From contig NC_092868.1 of NCBI RefSeq assembly GCF_032062135.1, positions 48,217,163 through 48,281,162 on the forward strand: 64,000 bases of DNA, given 5' to 3'. The notes under the pieces were generated by a model. The model did not search any database and was not told the origin of the DNA. It saw only the letters and a program-made list of their open reading frames with translations. Source of the DNA: Pyxicephalus adspersus. Taxonomy: Eukaryota > Chordata > Amphibia > Anura > Pyxicephalidae. The translations under genes were made by a program, and so were the position numbers. How positions within the stretch are numbered: position 1 is the first letter of the stretch; every line of letters begins with the position of its first letter. Below, in pieces: positions 59,766 to 64,000 of the stretch.

Positions 59766-60731
59766 TAAACTATGTAACTGTATGTTAGGATGTACACTAA
59801 CGAATTTTACTAAGAAATATACATCTTTTTTATGTGGTTTTATGTGGTCACTAATGTTAAATTAGGCTTAAAAATGGATCTCTATTGGACCTTGCTAGGA
59901 AGAAAAGCATTACAGACTTCTTGTTGAAAGATGGGCTGTGTCAACAGTGCACTGGTAAATAGTTCCATGGTGGCCAGGTAGATGAGTTCACCCAAAACCT
60001 CCAAATGGACGAGAACAGATTTTGCAAATTTGATATCTCACTGTCCTATGTTTACTGAAAAATCAAACAAACTGGGGGCTAACTGAAACTCTTGGCTATA
60101 GACAGGCCTTTTAAATGAATCCTAACCTTTTAGCATTTCTGTTGTTGTAAAAGAAAAGCCACATTATACTTGTATCTCTGATGGTCGATGATTCCTACCT
60201 CTCATTTTCTGTAGATATCTTAGGAATGGTTGGATGCATGTACCCCAAACCACCATGGATCATTGCATAATGTAGGATTTATGAAAAACAGTATAGTTAC
60301 TAGAGGACATTAGGCGGTCATAGACATGTGATACCCTGGCACTTTTGAATGCTAAAAGGTACCACTGAGGGTACAGTTGTGGAACACAGGGAAGGTGAGA
60401 GACACTGGTCAGCATGGAGATGAGTTTGTCTATTACAATCTTTTGTTGTAGAAAACAGGTATTCACAGTTTTGTTATTAGTTGGAAGCAGTGATAAAAGA
60501 GTGACAGATAAATGAACAAGAGCTGTACACACAGTTCACTTCTAGTCTATGGAGAGGGGAGGGGAGAACAAGTGAGTAAAACCCGCTGTGCTCTTCTCCA
60601 CTGACTTATACAGCAAATTTAGCATCCAGGATCTTAATTATCTGGGCACCCAAAATATTAGAACAAGAATTGTGTTACGGGTTGGGTTATCAAATAAAAA
60701 ATAAGGATTAGTAAGCCGCAATATAATATAT

Positions 60732-60733
<2 letters not shown>
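59766..60733. other. Unique spacer
   Basis: No feature is recognised. Confidence 0.4.

Positions 60734-60762
<29 letters not shown>
60734..60762. repeat. (AT)n microsatellite
   Basis: About 14 AT dinucleotides directly before a MITE. Confidence 0.95.
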
Positions 60763-60966
60763 TGAGATTACAGTTTTTGACTGGAGAAGAAAGGCTATCA
60801 TGGGAAAGATGGGTGATCCAGCAAGCTTGGAAATGATCTGGTCCAAGACTAAAACATTTGCCAACTATTAACAAATGTTTTTAGGATATTAATTCCAGGT
60901 TTGCTGGATCACCTAGGTTTTTCCATGACAGTCAATATTCTCCAGTCTTCTGGAGCTTTAACACAG
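60763..60966. mobile_element. Diverged MITE of the TGATTTATTAAAGC family
   Basis: gactggagaagaaaggctat, gatgggtgatccagcaagct, ggaaatgatctgg, acatttgccaactatta and gtttgctggatcacctagg match the family in order. The outer ends have decayed. Confidence 0.75.
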
Positions 60967-61077
60967 ACCCTTTCTATTTGCAAGAAACTACTCGTCTACT
61001 TTTTAACAAAACAAATGTCCAATGAACATTGTAATGAGTTGAGCTTCTTAAATATTGCTCTATATTTGTGGTGAGAA

Positions 61078-61395
61078 AGCACAATGGCTTGCAGCACAAG
61101 GATCCGTGGTCTGAACCTGGAACCAGAGTTTGGCCATGGTGTTATCTGCACCTATTTTGTATGTCCTCCCTATGTTTGCATGGATGTCCTCTGAGCACTC
61201 CAATTTCCTTCCAAAAACCTATTGGTAGGTTTTGGTAGGAAACTTTAGGAGGAGCCTATTTTCTCGCTTTTGCAACATCCATCAGAATTCCTTATGTAAT
61301 TGGCCATAGGTTATATAAATGACATACAACTATGGTAGAGGCATTATATTGTGAACTCACAAGCTCAGGGTAATATTTCAGGGCTAAATAAATGC
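61078..61395 (+). mobile_element. Worn V-SINE copy
   Basis: It shares with the copy at 38088 the ordered words gcttgcagcacaaggatcc, gaacctggaacc, tgtttgcatggatgtcctct, ccaatttccttccaaaa, acatacaactatggtagagg, cattatattgtgaactc and gctaaataaatgcata. The A and B boxes are degraded. Confidence 0.65.
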
Positions 61396-62299
61396 ATACA
61401 TAAAATCATATGCTCAATGTAGTACTTTAGGGGAAATAGAAATATTTATGTGTATGATGGAAATTTTATAGACATTCCAGACACTCTTCTTCTTTCACTC
61501 TAATAAAATAAATAATGAGTATAAGTTGGGTTGCCAGCAAAGCATTTTATCCAGCATAAACAAACATTATAAACAGTAAGTAGATGTATATTCAGCATAA
61601 TAAGGCTGGTGTCTAATCTCGCCCTTTAGCTATGCTTCCAGATATTTACTAATATGCTGCATACAGTGGTCTAGTCCTGATATTTTTCATTAAAGCCGAA
61701 CATAGGCAGAATTTATGGGAATACTTTCATTTTCAGGCAGAACGTTTTTCTGAGTTACTCTCATGATGCTTACCTTCAGGGTTGCCATCAGAAATCGCCT
61801 GGGCCAACCTTGTTCCAGCATTACAAAAGTCTAGTTCTTTTGATCAGGACCCTGTACAGAAGTACCCCTAGTCCCACCTTGATGGCAGCTATGCTTACAC
61901 AAAAGGGGACCTGTCGATAAAATACACATTGGTCAATAAGGAATTGGTCAGCCTTCCCAAATCTCATAAATATTGAGTGGTAAAAGTTCACCTCTTGCTA
62001 TTATTTAGAAAAAGTTATTCCTGATCACCTTACATGACTTAAATCATAGATAAAGAGTCTTGTCAGGGATGATTGGTCGCTTTGTACTGATTCTCCCCCC
62101 TTCTTTAGCTCTGCTGTACACATGCCTGATAGCAGCAGCATTGGGGACATAGACTAGTAAACCATGGAGAAGACACAGGGGCACTAAAGTTATGTAGCAT
62201 GTAGAACCACAGCCTCTAAAAAAAGAAATTGCCCCCCTATTTGGATTTATAAATCTCCTAGCAGAGTCCCTACATTTCACCTCACAGATGTATTTAACT
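61396..62299. other. Unique spacer
   Basis: No feature is recognised. Confidence 0.4.
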
Positions 62300-62880
62300 G
62301 GAATTAACCATCAACAGCTCTTCTTTATGATATAATGCATTTCACTTATTTTTCTCTTGACTCTTAAAAGCAATGCATTGAGCTCAGCAGTGCTTACTGT
62401 GCTTCCTTTAATCAGCACACACCTGCTATGCCAAATGTATTTGGGGGGAAAGTGCCCAGGAGAAGGTGATGCACTTATTACTGTAAATGTATATTCTATG
62501 GACAGACACCATAGTGCCCCATTAGCATTCGCTCCTAGAGCACCACATCACAGCGCATACATGAATAGCTAGCGACGCGCACATTCTCACTTTGTCCCAA
62601 TTCCAGAGCTGATCTATGGGCTCCTCGACTGTTGCCAACTTATTAGTAATTCCTTTTACAAAACATAACCAGGAGAGAGTAAAGGCTGTAATGCATCTTG
62701 TGACCTCTAATGCTTGCGGGGAAATTAACCGAGCAATAACTCGATATGCTCCGCCAGACTCCTGTGCGGTAATGTACTCGACGATGGATAAATATTTTCC
62801 TAATACTGTCATGAGAAGAGCAGTTGCGATCTGTCAGTCTGGTTGGGGGGAGGGGGTTTATAAGTTTACATTTCAGAAAC
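62300..62880. promoter_or_regulatory. Candidate conserved non-coding element
   Basis: This unique stretch has more CpG than its surroundings (agctagcgacgcgcacattc, ggggaaattaaccgagcaat, atgtactcgacgatgg) and is open in several overlapping frames on both strands (62522-62903), with none resembling a protein. TAAT and CAAT words are frequent. Low repeat content with scattered CpG far from genes suits a distal enhancer, but conservation was not tested. Confidence 0.25.
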
Positions 62881-62910
62881 ATCTAAATTTTCTTTTGGCT
62901 TAAATTTAGT

Positions 62911-63276
62911 CTTAAAGTGGAACTAAACCTTCCTAATTTAAAACATGGGACAAGGCAGGTGCTTTATTGCAGAAAGCACATGTGACTTACCAATAACCCT
63001 ACCTGCCTGATCACAGCTCTTTAATTGCTCTCACCTGTCCTCACTCCATTGTAGGCAATGCCATCTCTACAAAGTCTTCTTCCAGTTGTTGGGGCCTTTG
63101 GCCATCGTACCTGGCCAGGCCGAAATGATGAAACTGCTATACATGCCCATTTCAAGAAGAAGATTGTGAACAGGCAGTTGAGAATGTTTGTAGGATATTT
63201 CCTATTCTTTCTGCACCAAAGACTCTACATTTTTATAATTTTTAGGTGTAGAACTATAGTTTCTATTTAAAGTGGA
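62911..63276. mobile_element. Possible MITE with TTAAAGTGGA ends
   Basis: TTAAAGTGGAACTAAACC at the left and aactatagtttctatttaa at the right are imperfect inverted ends, each containing TTAA. The left terminus matches the inverted end of the repeat at 49974-50330. Boundaries are approximate. Confidence 0.45.
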
Positions 63277-63833
63277 CCAGCTCATTCTTGAGCATTTCAT
63301 AACCTTTGGGGTGAAAGGGCAGTTGATCACGTAGCTTTTTGCAGGTGGCTGTTGATAACTGATATTTTAAATAATCCCAGCGGACATTTAACCTACGCTT
63401 CCTTAAACAATGATGTTTAGTTTTTTCAAACCAGGACTAACAGTACAACTGCACCTTTGTACAGAATCCCTATACTATGTTTCCTTCATTTTCCTTGAGT
63501 GCTGCCTACTGGGTGAAATACTTACTTTCAGATCTGATTCCATTTGGTACACCTTAGCCTTTCTTCCCAAAATTGCCTGTGCATGCAAGACATGGCGTAC
63601 AGCCTCAAGAGCACGGCTTCCTGATTGAAAGAAGAACAGGAAAGAATAGGTGAAGGTCTTGGATCAGTGCTCACAACTTTGCTTCTACATACATGAATAA
63701 AGTCGGTATTGTTATCTAAGGGCATGAAGCGTGTTACTGGCAAGGTCATCAGGTTAAAAAAAGAAAAATAAACATATGGGGGCATCACATCCAAGGTCCG
63801 GCAATCTGCAATATATTACTTTTTTAAGGAGGT
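63277..63833. other. Unique spacer
   Basis: No feature is recognised. Confidence 0.4.
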
Positions 63834-63847
63834 GGGGGGGGGGGGGG
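63834..63847 (+). repeat. G14 homopolymer
   Basis: Fourteen consecutive G residues after ggaggt. Confidence 0.96.
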
Positions 63848-64000
63848 AAGTGAGCTAGTGTCCCCATTCTCCTTCACTGGAATCCTAAAGCAGTGTCATC
63901 AACCCTGGCCAGTTCTTCTCTGCTGGACTACAGACTACTCCCATGATCACATATTGTATAAGAAGATTGTCATTTCACCTATAACTGCAATAACTGTCCA

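Overview
This window looks like intergenic nuclear DNA from a vertebrate, most probably a frog (Anura, ranoid-like). The evidence is the repeat content: V-SINE copies with a tRNA-like head, several hAT-type MITE families (termini TAGGGATGAGCGAAC and CAGTGTTTCTCAACC), TTAA-flanked MITEs, a CpG-dense element with GCCCCTGATTCATCA ends, a MITE with CCGTATTTTTTGCCG ends, long GATA tetranucleotide arrays, LTR-like blocks and a decayed Penelope-like GIY-YIG fragment. The frog assignment rests on my recognition of these families, not on a search.

I found no protein-coding gene or exon, no functional tRNA, rRNA or snRNA gene, and no CRISPR array. The longest open frames (up to about 200 codons) fall in repeats or unique AT-rich DNA, are often open on both strands, and resemble no family I know. 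The window therefore reads as a gene desert or a very long intron or spacer.

Layout. 1-13.6 kb: fragments of the CpG-dense element, an 18-bp-arm palindrome, a dimeric hAT MITE with a clear 8-bp duplication, a pogo-like MITE, a GATA array, an LTR-like block with a 27-bp minisatellite, a triplicated repeat interrupted by a hAT MITE, and an LTR-like block split by another hAT MITE. 15-29.5 kb: hAT/Charlie-like copies with target duplications, an element with CCGTATTTTTTGCCG ends carrying a 31-bp tandem repeat, an intact CpG-dense element, a TATC array and an LTR-like block; one Charlie-like copy is split by a pogo-like MITE. 29.7-36.5 kb: a foldback insertion with arms of about 210 bp, an LTR-like block with an inverted templated-looking insertion, and a satellite of about 120-bp period. 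37.8-39.5 kb: a three-level nest (TTAA element inside a V-SINE inside an LTR-like block). 41-51 kb: a hairpin-bearing repeat family, a 2.3-kb hAT-like element built largely of hairpins, and the GIY-YIG remnant. 51-64 kb: AT arrays, a TTAA MITE, LTR-like blocks, an inverted L2-like tail, a worn V-SINE, and a CpG-containing unique stretch near 62.3-62.9 kb that may be a conserved non-coding element.

There is no operon or pathway to describe. The story is layered transposon insertion: for many elements the target duplications and the empty site can be read directly, which gives a relative order of insertion.
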